Assembly: GCF_003097515.1 (NCBI RefSeq)
Contig: NZ_CP029188.1
Location: 248,001 to 312,000 of the forward strand
Origin: Streptomyces tirandamycinicus
GTDB taxonomy: Bacteria > Actinomycetota > Actinomycetes > Streptomycetales > Streptomycetaceae
DNA: 64,000 nt
Direction of reading: 5' to 3'
Below, one piece after another: positions 8,997-16,300 of the stretch. The notes below the pieces were generated by a model. The model ran no database searches, was not told the DNA's origin, and saw only the letters and a list, made by a program, of their open reading frames with translations. How positions within the stretch are numbered: position 1 is the stretch's first letter; each line of letters begins with the position of its first letter. A program made the translations under genes and the position numbers.

Positions 8997-10508
8997 ATGC
9001 ACGTTTCCCCTCGTGCGCCGCGCCGAGACGCGGCACGCGTCACCCTGCTCACCGAAGGCACCTACCCGCACAGTCACGGCGGGGTGAGCGTCTGGTGCGA
9101 CCAGCTCGTCGGCGGCATGCCCGACATCGACTTCGACGTCATCGCCGTGACCGGCACCGGACGGGAGTCCGTGGTGTGGGAACTGCCCCCGCACGTGTCC
9201 GAGCCGGTCACGGTGCCCCTGTGGGGCCCCGCACCCGCCGGGTCCCCGCCACGCGGCCGCCGGGAGCGCCGGCTGACGGCCGCGTACGAACGGTTCCTCA
9301 CCGCACTGGTGGACCCGGCCGCCGAGGACGGCTTCTCCCCCGCCCTGTACGAACTGGCGCGCGCCGCCCGGGACGGGGTGCTCGGGCCGGCGCTGCGCGG
9401 GGACCGCGCCCTGCGGGTCCTGACCGCCGTGTGGAACCGCCCCGGTCTGACCGTCCGGGAGGCGCGGCCCAGCCTCCACGACGCCGTCACCGCGACCGCG
9501 CTGCTGGAGCACGCCCTGCGGCCACTCGCGGCCCCTCCGCCGGAGCGCGGAGTGGCGCACGCGGTCAGCGGCGGCGTGGCGGTGCTGCCGGGGCTGGCGG
9601 CCCTCGAACTCCACGGAGTCCCGCTGCTGCTGACCGAGCACGGGGTGTATCTGCGCGAACGCTACCTCGGCTACCGGACGGCTCCCTACCGCTGGCCGGT
9701 GAAGGCGCTGCTGCTCGGCTTCTTCCGGCTGCTGGCCGAGGAGAGCTACCGCCGTGCGGCCCTGATCACACCGGGCAACCGCTACAACCGGCTGTGGGAG
9801 GAGCAGGGCGGCGCCGACCCGCGGCTCATCCGCACCGTCTACAACGGCGTCGACCCGTCCGCCTTTCCGGCGGCCGGTCCGGAACCGCAACGCCCGACGC
9901 TCAGCTGGGCCGGGCGCGTCGACCCCATCAAGGACCTGGAGACCCTGATCCGGGCGTTTGCCGAGGTCCGCGGGGCGCTCCCCGCCGCCAACCTGCGGCT
10001 GTTCGGCGGCACCCCCCGGGGCGGCGAGGCGTACCGGGAGCGGTGCGAGGCGCTCGCGGCGTCGCTCGGCCACGGCGACGCCGTCACCTTCGAGGGCCGG
10101 GTGGACGACATCAGGGACGCCTACGCCGCGGGCAACGTCGTGATGCTGTCCAGCATCAGCGAGGGCTTCCCCTTCACCCTGATCGAGGCCATGTCGTGCG
10201 GCAGGGCGACCGTCTCCACCGATGTCGGCGGGGTCCGGGAGGCGGTCGGCGACGCCGGGCTGGTCGTGCCGCCCCGGGACCCCGGGGCCATGGCGGCGGC
10301 CGCGCTGGAACTGCTGGCCGATTCCCCGCGCCGGGCGGCGATGGGCGAGGCGGCGAGGCGGCGGGTGATCGAGCAGTTCACGCTCCGGCAGACCATCGAC
10401 ACCTTTCGCGCCATCTACCTGGAGCTGTCCGTCCGCGGGGCAGTGCTCGCCGACCCCTGGGGCAGTCCACTGAGCGACGAGGCAACCCTGGGGAGGGTGG
10501 CCGGATGA
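8997..10508 (+). CDS. pelF: PelF-type GT4 glycosyltransferase
   Basis: 503 residues. The N-terminal motif TEGTYPHSHGGVSVW and the central LLTEHGVYLRERYL are hallmarks of PelF (DUF3492 plus glycosyl transferase group 1). The C-terminal GT-B domain has the retaining GT4 E-X7-E motif in SEGFPFTLIEAM (E389, E397). In Pseudomonas PelF is the cytoplasmic enzyme that polymerises Pel from UDP-linked amino sugars. The start ATG has GGAG 7 bases upstream. The gene is 131 bases after the deacetylase gene and its stop overlaps the next ATG by 4 bases (10505-10508), implying coupling to the membrane protein. Symbol given by family; substrate not shown. Confidence 0.9.
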   Translation: MHVSPRAPRRDAARVTLLTEGTYPHSHGGVSVWCDQLVGGMPDIDFDVIAVTGTGRESVVWELPPHVSEPVTVPLWGPAPAGSPPRGRRERRLTAAYERFLTALVDPAAEDGFSPALYELARAARDGVLGPALRGDRALRVLTAVWNRPGLTVREARPSLHDAVTATALLEHALRPLAAPPPERGVAHAVSGGVAVLPGLAALELHGVPLLLTEHGVYLRERYLGYRTAPYRWPVKALLLGFFRLLAEESYRRAALITPGNRYNRLWEEQGGADPRLIRTVYNGVDPSAFPAAGPEPQRPTLSWAGRVDPIKDLETLIRAFAEVRGALPAANLRLFGGTPRGGEAYRERCEALAASLGHGDAVTFEGRVDDIRDAYAAGNVVMLSSISEGFPFTLIEAMSCGRATVSTDVGGVREAVGDAGLVVPPRDPGAMAAAALELLADSPRRAAMGEAARRRVIEQFTLRQTIDTFRAIYLELSVRGAVLADPWGSPLSDEATLGRVAG

Positions 10509-11953
10509 GCGGGCCGATGGCTCTCGAACCCGACGGCGGGCAGGGCGACACCCTGGCCCTGCGCCTCGCGGCCCCCGGCACCACCCTGGCCCTGCGCCTC
10601 GCCGCCCCCGGCACCACCCCGTCCCCGCGCCTCGCCGCCCCCGACACCACCCTGGCCCTGCGGCTGCCCCGGCGCAGAAGGACGCCGGACGACCCGGTGG
10701 ACGTCCTCGCCGCCGAACTCGCCGACCGCATCGGACCCGCGGTGCACGCCTACGAGGTGGCGGCCCTGCTGGAGTCCGAGGGGCTGACGGGCGAGCAGAT
10801 CCGGGAGCGCTACGGGCACCCCGACCTGTTCTCGCTCGCCGCCGACCTGTACCGGCGGGTGCCGCGCAGCTTCCCCGAGCCCCCGCGCGGGCCGGATCCC
10901 TGGGCGCCCGACCATGTCCGGTGCGCCCTGCGCGGGGCGCTGTTCGCCCTGCCGGGCCTGGCCCACCTGCTCACCGGCGGAATGTGGCACTCCCCCCGGG
11001 GGGTGTACGCCCTCGTGACCGCGGGCCTGCTGTCCTGGGCGTGGGGGCAGGCGCTCAGCCATCGCGCGTATCTGCGGCTGGCGGCGGGTCCACGCGAGGC
11101 GGGCCGCACGCTGCTCGTGGGTGCTCCCACGGGTGCGCTGCTCGCCTCGGCGGCCGCTCTCGCGGTGGCCGGGCCGGGGCCCGCCGCCCTGTTCGGCGCG
11201 GGGCAGTCGCTGTACCTGGCGGCGGCCGGTGTGCTCCTGGTCCGCGGCCGGGAACGGCTGCTGCTCGGCACGCTCGTCCCGCTGGCCGCGGGCGCGGCAG
11301 TACTGCCCTGGTGGGACCCGGGTCCGCTGCCGCGGATCGCGCTCCCGGCGCTGACCGTGGTGCTGGCGGTCGCCGCCGCCGGCCGCGAGGTCCGGGGGAT
11401 GCTGGGCGCGCCCGCCGGGTACGGCGCCACCCGGCCGCCGCTGCCGGCCTCGGTGCCGTACGGGCTGTTCGGGCTGGCCGCGGGCGCGCTGGTGGTGTCG
11501 GTGGGCCGGCAGCAGCCGTGGGCCGTCGTCGTCCTCACCGTCAGCATGGGCCCGGCCGAATGGCTCCTCTACCGCTTCCGGGGACTCTCGGTCGCGGCCC
11601 TGCGGGCCTCGGCGGACGAGGCCGGCTTCCTGCTGCGGTCGGCCCGAACGCTGGCGCTGTGCCTGGGCGGCTATCTGCTGCCCCTGGTCCCGGCGGCGCT
11701 GCTCACCGGCGCCGAACCGGCACCCCTGCTGGCCCTCGCCGCCGTGCTGTGGACGGCGCTGCTGCTCCAGGCCTTCGGCCGGGCCTGGCTCCCTGCGGCG
11801 GTCACGGCCGCCGCGGCGGCCGGGGTGGTCGCCGCGACGCTGCTCTGCGGCCCACCGGGCACCCCTTGGCCGCTGGTCTGCTGCGGCACCGCCGCAGGGG
11901 TGCTGCTCATCGGCGCCCTGCGGTACCTGGGCCGGCCCACCGCGCACTCCTGA
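10505..11953 (+). CDS. Membrane protein with about 12 spans, possible Pel-like exporter partner
   Basis: 482 residues. The first 54 residues carry an 11-residue repeat (TLALRLAAPGT, three copies plus a half). A cytoplasmic-looking stretch follows, with a helical segment VHAYEVAALLESEGLTGEQI. From about residue 135 there are twelve hydrophobic segments. I do not recognise a named family. PelG, the usual partner of PelF, is also a 12-span protein, so a similar role in moving polymer across the membrane is possible, but this is inferred from position and topology only. Translation is coupled to pelF through ATGA. Confidence 0.7.
   Translation: MSGPMALEPDGGQGDTLALRLAAPGTTLALRLAAPGTTPSPRLAAPDTTLALRLPRRRRTPDDPVDVLAAELADRIGPAVHAYEVAALLESEGLTGEQIRERYGHPDLFSLAADLYRRVPRSFPEPPRGPDPWAPDHVRCALRGALFALPGLAHLLTGGMWHSPRGVYALVTAGLLSWAWGQALSHRAYLRLAAGPREAGRTLLVGAPTGALLASAAALAVAGPGPAALFGAGQSLYLAAAGVLLVRGRERLLLGTLVPLAAGAAVLPWWDPGPLPRIALPALTVVLAVAAAGREVRGMLGAPAGYGATRPPLPASVPYGLFGLAAGALVVSVGRQQPWAVVVLTVSMGPAEWLLYRFRGLSVAALRASADEAGFLLRSARTLALCLGGYLLPLVPAALLTGAEPAPLLALAAVLWTALLLQAFGRAWLPAAVTAAAAAGVVAATLLCGPPGTPWPLVCCGTAAGVLLIGALRYLGRPTAHS
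10550..10648 (+). repeat. 33-bp in-frame tandem repeat
   Basis: Three 33-bp copies (plus a partial fourth to about 10666) encode TLALRLAAPGT or close variants at residues 16-48 of the 12-span membrane protein. The third copy is diverged (TPSPRLAAPDT). The repeat would form an amphipathic, Leu/Ala-rich cytoplasmic N-terminus. Confidence 0.8.
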
Positions 11954-12091
11954 CCCCGATGCCCGCCCGGCCGTGCCACCCGCGGCATCCACCGCACGGC
12001 GGTCCCGAGCCGCGAACCGCCGGCAGGCCCGCCTCGTCCACCACCCCCCACCGTCGCCCGGTACCGGGAAACCCTCCGAAAGGAAGACCAG

Positions 12092-13093
12092 TTGACATCC
12101 GCACCGCTCGCCGCCGTCACCGGAGCCGAGGGCTTCATCGGCTCCCATCTGACCGAGGCCCTCGTCGCCTCGGGACACCGGGTCCGCGCGATGGCGCAGT
12201 ACAACTCCTTCTCCTCCTACGGCTGGCTGGAGACCCTCCCGCAGGACGTCCTCGACCAGGTCGAGATCGTGCTCGGCGACGTCCGCGACCCCGGCTCGGT
12301 ACGGGCGCTCGCGGAAGGAGCCGACGCCGTCTACCACCTGGCGGCGCTCATCGCGATCCCCTACTCCTACCGCGCCCCGCACAGCTATGTGGACACCAAC
12401 GTCACGGGTACGCTCAACGTGCTGGAGGCGGTACGGGCGTTGGGGACCCCGCGGCTGGTGCACACCTCCACCAGCGAGACGTACGGGACCGCGCAGACCG
12501 TGCCCATCACCGAGGACCACCCCGTCAACACCCAGTCCCCGTACGCGGCTTCGAAGGCCGGTGGAGACCGGCTGGCGGACAGCTACCACACGAGTTTCGG
12601 CACCCCCGTGGTCACCCTGCGCCCCTTCAACACCTTCGGCCCCCGCCAGTCGATGCGGGCCGTCATCCCGACCGTCATCGGGCAGGTCGCCGCCGGGCAG
12701 CACACCATCACCCTCGGCGACCTCCGGCCCACGCGTGACTTCACCTACGTCACGGACACGGCGGCGGCGTTCCTGGCCGTCGGCACGGCACCGGCCGAGG
12801 CGGTCGTGGGCCGGACCCTCAACGCCGGTACCGGCGGCGAGATCTCCATCGGGGACCTGGTGGGGCTGATCGGGAAGGTGATGGACACCGACCTGGACAT
12901 CCGGGAGGACGGGCAGCGCATCCGGCCCGCGGACTCCGAGGTGATGCGGCTGGTCGCGGACTCGACCCGGCTGCACGAGGCGACCGGCTGGGCTCCCGTC
13001 CTCGACCTGGAGCAGGGCCTGGCCCGGACGGTGGAGTTCTTCCGCGACCCCGCCAACCTCGCCCGCTACAAGACCGGCATCTACAACATCTGA
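12092..13093 (+). CDS. NAD-dependent nucleotide-sugar 4,6-dehydratase, LegB-like
   Basis: 333 residues, extended short-chain dehydrogenase. The Rossmann motif is TGAEGFIGSHL, the catalytic region has TSTSETYG and the Tyr-X3-Lys pair in SPYAASK. The stretch NSFSSYGWL, then AALIAIPYSYRAPHSYVDTN and RPFNTFGPRQS, strongly resembles LegB-type dehydratases, which make 4-keto-6-deoxy NDP-GlcNAc on the way to legionaminic acid and related sugars. The start is TTG at 12092 with AAGGAAG 5 bases upstream; there is no better start. A 12-bp palindrome (12057-12068) lies just before it. It is 138 bases after the membrane protein gene. The dehydratase class is well supported; the exact sugar is not. Confidence 0.85.
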   Translation: MTSAPLAAVTGAEGFIGSHLTEALVASGHRVRAMAQYNSFSSYGWLETLPQDVLDQVEIVLGDVRDPGSVRALAEGADAVYHLAALIAIPYSYRAPHSYVDTNVTGTLNVLEAVRALGTPRLVHTSTSETYGTAQTVPITEDHPVNTQSPYAASKAGGDRLADSYHTSFGTPVVTLRPFNTFGPRQSMRAVIPTVIGQVAAGQHTITLGDLRPTRDFTYVTDTAAAFLAVGTAPAEAVVGRTLNAGTGGEISIGDLVGLIGKVMDTDLDIREDGQRIRPADSEVMRLVADSTRLHEATGWAPVLDLEQGLARTVEFFRDPANLARYKTGIYNI

Positions 13094-13154
13094 CCCCGGT
13101 GGACCACCGTCCCACCCGGCGGTCCACCGAACACCGCACTCACAGGGGGCTACC

Positions 13155-13868
13155 GTGCACGCAGTGATTCTCGCCGGAGGCAAGGGCATCCGGCTGCGCC
13201 CGTACACCACCGCGCTGCCCAAGCCGCTCGTCCCGATCGGCGACCGGCACGCGATCCTGGAGATCGTGCTGCGCCAGCTGGCGGCGAGCGGCTTCACGAG
13301 CTGCACCATCGCCGTCGGCCATCTCGGCCACATCATCCGCGCCTACGTCGGCAGCGGTTCACGATGGGGGCTGAGCATCGACTACGCCACCGAGGAGAAC
13401 CCACTCGGCACCATGGGACCGCTGCTGACGATGCGGGACCGGCTGCCGGAGTCGTTCCTGGTGATGAACGGGGACATCCTCACCGACCTCGACTTCGCCG
13501 ACGTACTGCGCCGGCACCGCGCGAGCGGTTCGGCGCTGACCATCGCCACGTACGCCCGGAAGGTGCACATCGACTTCGGGGTGCTCACCACGGACGCGGG
13601 GAAGGTGGTCGGATTCGCCGAGAAGCCGTCCATGGACTACCGCGTCTCGATGGGCGTGTACGGGCTGTCCCGGGACACGCTCGACGGGTACACCGCCGGG
13701 CTGCCGCTCGGCTTCGACGAACTCGTGCTCGACCTGCTGAAGGCCCGGAACCCGCCACAGGCCTACGAGTTCGACGGCTACTGGCTCGACATCGGACGGC
13801 CGGACGACTACGACCGGGCCAACGCCGAGTTCACCACCCACCAGTCACTGCTGCTCAAGGGAGCCTGA
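13155..13868 (+). CDS. Sugar-1-phosphate nucleotidyltransferase
   Basis: 237 residues, NTP_transferase family. The N-terminal signature AVILAGGKGIRLRPYT and PKPLVPIG bind the nucleotide, MNGDILTD holds a metal-binding Asp, and EKPSMDY and GYWLDIGRPDDY are typical of RmlA/LegF-like enzymes. It activates a sugar-1-phosphate with an NTP in the cytoplasm. The GTG start at 13155 has AGGGGG 5 bases upstream. Placed between two sugar-modifying dehydrogenases, it probably supplies the nucleotide sugar used by them. There is no C-terminal acyltransferase or CBS domain. Which sugar and nucleotide are used cannot be told. Confidence 0.88.
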   Translation: MHAVILAGGKGIRLRPYTTALPKPLVPIGDRHAILEIVLRQLAASGFTSCTIAVGHLGHIIRAYVGSGSRWGLSIDYATEENPLGTMGPLLTMRDRLPESFLVMNGDILTDLDFADVLRRHRASGSALTIATYARKVHIDFGVLTTDAGKVVGFAEKPSMDYRVSMGVYGLSRDTLDGYTAGLPLGFDELVLDLLKARNPPQAYEFDGYWLDIGRPDDYDRANAEFTTHQSLLLKGA

Positions 13869-13875
13869 ACACCCC

Positions 13876-14781
13876 ATGCGCATCCTCGTCCTGGGCCACA
13901 CCGGCTACCTGGGCCGTCATGTCGCCGCACAGCTCGGCGCGCTGGGGAGCGTGTTCGGCGGCGGCCGGTCCCCGGACGCCGACCTGCGCGTGGACCTCGC
14001 CACGGCCGACCCGGGGCGACTGGCCGAGAACCTCGCGGACCTCTCCCCCGACGCGGTGGTCAACTGCTCGGGGTCGCTCGGCGCCGACCCCGTGACCGAT
14101 GCCGAGGTCAACGCCCGCGGCCCGGCCGTGCTGTGCGCGGCCCTGCGCCGGGCCGCGCCGGCGGCCCGGCTGGTGCACCTCGGTTCGGCCGCCGAGTACG
14201 GGGCCTGCGAGCCCGGCGTACCCGTGACGGAGGACGCGCCGACCCGGCCGGCCACCTCGTACGGCGCCACCAAGCTGGCCGGGACCGTGGCCGTCGCCTC
14301 GTCCGGACTCGACGCGGTCGTGCTGCGCGTGGGCAACCCGATCGGGCCGGGCGCCACCCCGATGAGCCTGCCGGGCGGCACCGCCCTGAGGCTGCGCCGG
14401 GCCGGCGTGGACCGGGACGCGGTCGTGCGCTTCGGCGACCTCTCCGCCCATCGCGACTTCGTCGACGTGCGGGACCTGGCCCGGGCGGTCGCGGCGGCGA
14501 CCACGTCCGGGCCGCTGCCGCGGATCCTCAACATCAGCGGCGGCCGGGCGGTTCCCATCCGGGAACTGGTGCGGGAGCTGGCGGTGGTGGCGGGGTTCCG
14601 CGGCAGGATCGAGGAGGCGGGTGTCGGGTCGGTCCGCTCCGCGCGGGTGGCCTGGCAGTGCTCGGACATCACGGCCGCGCGGGAGGCGCTCGGCTGGGAG
14701 CCGCGGTTCACCCTCACGGACTCCCTCGCCGCGCTGTGGGCGTCGCTCGGCGCTCCCGGGGAAGCGGACTCGCCGGCATGA
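13876..14781 (+). CDS. NAD-dependent epimerase/reductase of nucleotide sugars
   Basis: 301 residues, extended SDR. The Rossmann motif is LGHTGYLGRHV, with the Tyr-X3-Lys pair in SYGATKLAG and a LVHLGSAAEYG serine region. It is shorter and more divergent than the LegB-like enzyme upstream and reads like RmlD/WcaG-type reductases or epimerases. It follows the nucleotidyltransferase by 7 bases and overlaps the next gene by 4 (14778-14781). A likely role is reduction or epimerisation of the 4-keto sugar made by the dehydratase, but this is inferred. Confidence 0.82.
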   Translation: MRILVLGHTGYLGRHVAAQLGALGSVFGGGRSPDADLRVDLATADPGRLAENLADLSPDAVVNCSGSLGADPVTDAEVNARGPAVLCAALRRAAPAARLVHLGSAAEYGACEPGVPVTEDAPTRPATSYGATKLAGTVAVASSGLDAVVLRVGNPIGPGATPMSLPGGTALRLRRAGVDRDAVVRFGDLSAHRDFVDVRDLARAVAAATTSGPLPRILNISGGRAVPIRELVRELAVVAGFRGRIEEAGVGSVRSARVAWQCSDITAAREALGWEPRFTLTDSLAALWASLGAPGEADSPA

Positions 14782-15440
14782 CGCTGCTCGTCCCCCTCTA
14801 TGTGCACCCCGCGGCGGACCCCGAGGCCTGGCGGCTGGTCACGGGCGCGGGCGAACGGGTCCACGGGGTGGTGCTCAACCCGGCGGACGGCCCCGGGCCC
14901 GCACCCGATCCCGCGTTCCTCTCCGCCGCCCGCGCCCTGCGGGCGGCCGGCACGCTCGTCCTCGGCTACGTCGACCTGGACTACGGGATGCGGCCGGAAG
15001 CGGCGGTGACCGGCGATCTCGACCGCCATCGCGACTGGTACGGCGCCGACGGGTGCTTCTTCGACCAGGTGCCGGCCGACCGGTCCGCCCTGCCCCGCTG
15101 CCGCCGGCTCGTCCGCGCCGCACGGCAGCGGGGCGCGGGCACGGTCGTCCTCAACCACGGTGTGCACCCCGCACCCGGCTACGCCCGGATCGCCGACCTG
15201 CTGGTGACGTTCGAGGGCCCCTGGCCGGTCTATCTCTCCTCCTTCACCCGGCCGCGCTGGACGGCCCGCCATCCACCGGAGCGGTTCTGCCACCTGGTGT
15301 ACGAGGTGCCGACGGCGCTGGCCGGTGTCGCCGCCCGGGCGGCCGGGGAGCGCGGCGCCGCGGTGTCCTGCGCGGTCGCCGGCTCGCTGCCCAACCCCTG
15401 GGACGCACCGCCGCCCGCGCTGTACGGGGAGGCGCCGTGA
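14778..15440 (+). CDS. Spherulation-specific family 4 (spherulin-4-like) protein
   Basis: 220 residues. It opens LLVPLYVHPAADPEAW and continues with GYVDLDYG, GADGCFFDQVP and VLNHGVHPAPGY, the pattern of the spherulin-4 family. These are TIM-barrel proteins distantly related to GH114-type hydrolases. No signal peptide is visible, so it should be cytoplasmic unless exported in another way, which is odd for a polysaccharide hydrolase. The ATG overlaps the previous stop and its own stop overlaps the next GTG, so three genes in a row appear coupled. Activity is unknown. Confidence 0.8.
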   Translation: MTLLVPLYVHPAADPEAWRLVTGAGERVHGVVLNPADGPGPAPDPAFLSAARALRAAGTLVLGYVDLDYGMRPEAAVTGDLDRHRDWYGADGCFFDQVPADRSALPRCRRLVRAARQRGAGTVVLNHGVHPAPGYARIADLLVTFEGPWPVYLSSFTRPRWTARHPPERFCHLVYEVPTALAGVAARAAGERGAAVSCAVAGSLPNPWDAPPPALYGEAP

Positions 15441-16228
15441 ACCGCCGCCGGGTCCCCCGGCTGTGCCTGCTGCTCGCCGTGCTGCTGCTCTCGGGCTGCT
15501 CGGGCGGTGCGCCGGAGCAGGACGGAGCCCGCTGGCGGCCGCGGCCCGGCACGGCGTGGCAGTGGCAGCTCGACGGCCGCGCCGATCCGACGTCCGCGGA
15601 CGTGCCCGTGTACGACATCGACGGCTTCGAGAACAGCGCCGGCGACGTGGCGCGGCTGCACCGGGACGGGCGCAGGGTCATCTGCTACATCAACGCCGGT
15701 GCCTGGGAGCGCTTCCGCCCCGACCAGGGGGACTTCCCGGCCTCCGTGCGCGGCCGCCCGAACGGCTGGGAGGGCGAGCGGTGGCTGGACATCCGCCAGC
15801 TGGACGTGCTGCGTCCCCTGATGGAGAGGCGCTTCGACATGTGCCGGGAGAAGGGCTTCGACGCGGTCGAGCCCGATCTGCTGGACGCCTATCTCAACGA
15901 CACCGGTTTCCCCCTGACCGCGGCCCACCAACTCGCCTACAACCGCATGATCGCCCGGATCGCCCATGACCGCGGCCTGTCCGTCGGGCTGAAGAACGAT
16001 CTGCCCCAGGTGGCGGAGCTGGTCGGGGACTTCGACTTCGCGGTCAACGAGGAGTGCGCCCAGTACGGCGAGTGCGCGAAGCTCACCCCGTTCATCGCGG
16101 CGGGGAAGGCCGTCCTCCACGTCGAGTACGCGCTGGCCAACCGGGACTTCTGCGCCGAGTCCCGGCGGCTCGGGCTGTCGTCCATGCGCAAGCGGCTGGA
16201 GCTGGACGCGTGGCGGCGGCCGTGCTGA
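15437..16228 (+). CDS. GH114 endo-alpha-1,4-polygalactosaminidase-like lipoprotein
   Basis: 263 residues with a lipoprotein signal (LLLSGC, lipid-modified Cys at about 20). The mature part is a GH114/TM1410-type barrel: WQLDGR near the start, YDIDGFEN, VICYINAGAWE, FDAVEPDLLDAY and VNEECAQYGEC. The acidic residues in VEPD and NEEC are the likely catalytic pair by analogy with PelA and bacterial polygalactosaminidases. Such enzymes cut galactosamine-containing polymers. In Pseudomonas PelA this domain is fused to the deacetylase; here it is separate and membrane-anchored outside the cell. GTG start at 15437 overlaps the spherulin-like gene stop. Confidence 0.87.
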   Translation: MNRRRVPRLCLLLAVLLLSGCSGGAPEQDGARWRPRPGTAWQWQLDGRADPTSADVPVYDIDGFENSAGDVARLHRDGRRVICYINAGAWERFRPDQGDFPASVRGRPNGWEGERWLDIRQLDVLRPLMERRFDMCREKGFDAVEPDLLDAYLNDTGFPLTAAHQLAYNRMIARIAHDRGLSVGLKNDLPQVAELVGDFDFAVNEECAQYGECAKLTPFIAAGKAVLHVEYALANRDFCAESRRLGLSSMRKRLELDAWRRPC

Positions 16229-16241
16229 GCGCGCGGTCTAC

Positions 16242-16300
16242 GCGCGGCGCACCGGGCCGGGCGGTCGACGTAAAGGCGCGGCGCACCGGGGCGGGCGGTC
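16242..16300. repeat. 25-bp direct repeat between convergent genes
   Basis: GCGCGGCGCACCGGG(C/G)CGGGCGGTC occurs at 16242-16266 and 16276-16300, one mismatch, 34 bp apart. It fills the short gap between the GH114 gene and the convergent polX stop. No clear terminator stem is seen. Confidence 0.65.

Noticed and set aside
10415..13336. A 973-codon minus-strand frame across the Pel-like locus
   Set aside because: Composition is Gly/Arg/Gln-rich without a domain, and the plus strand holds recognisable genes throughout.
6706..16228. Legionaminic or pseudaminic acid biosynthesis cluster
   Set aside because: Only LegB-like and nucleotidyltransferase functions are seen. No aminotransferase, NeuB-type synthase or CMP-transferase is present, while PelF and GH114 point to a Pel-like polymer.
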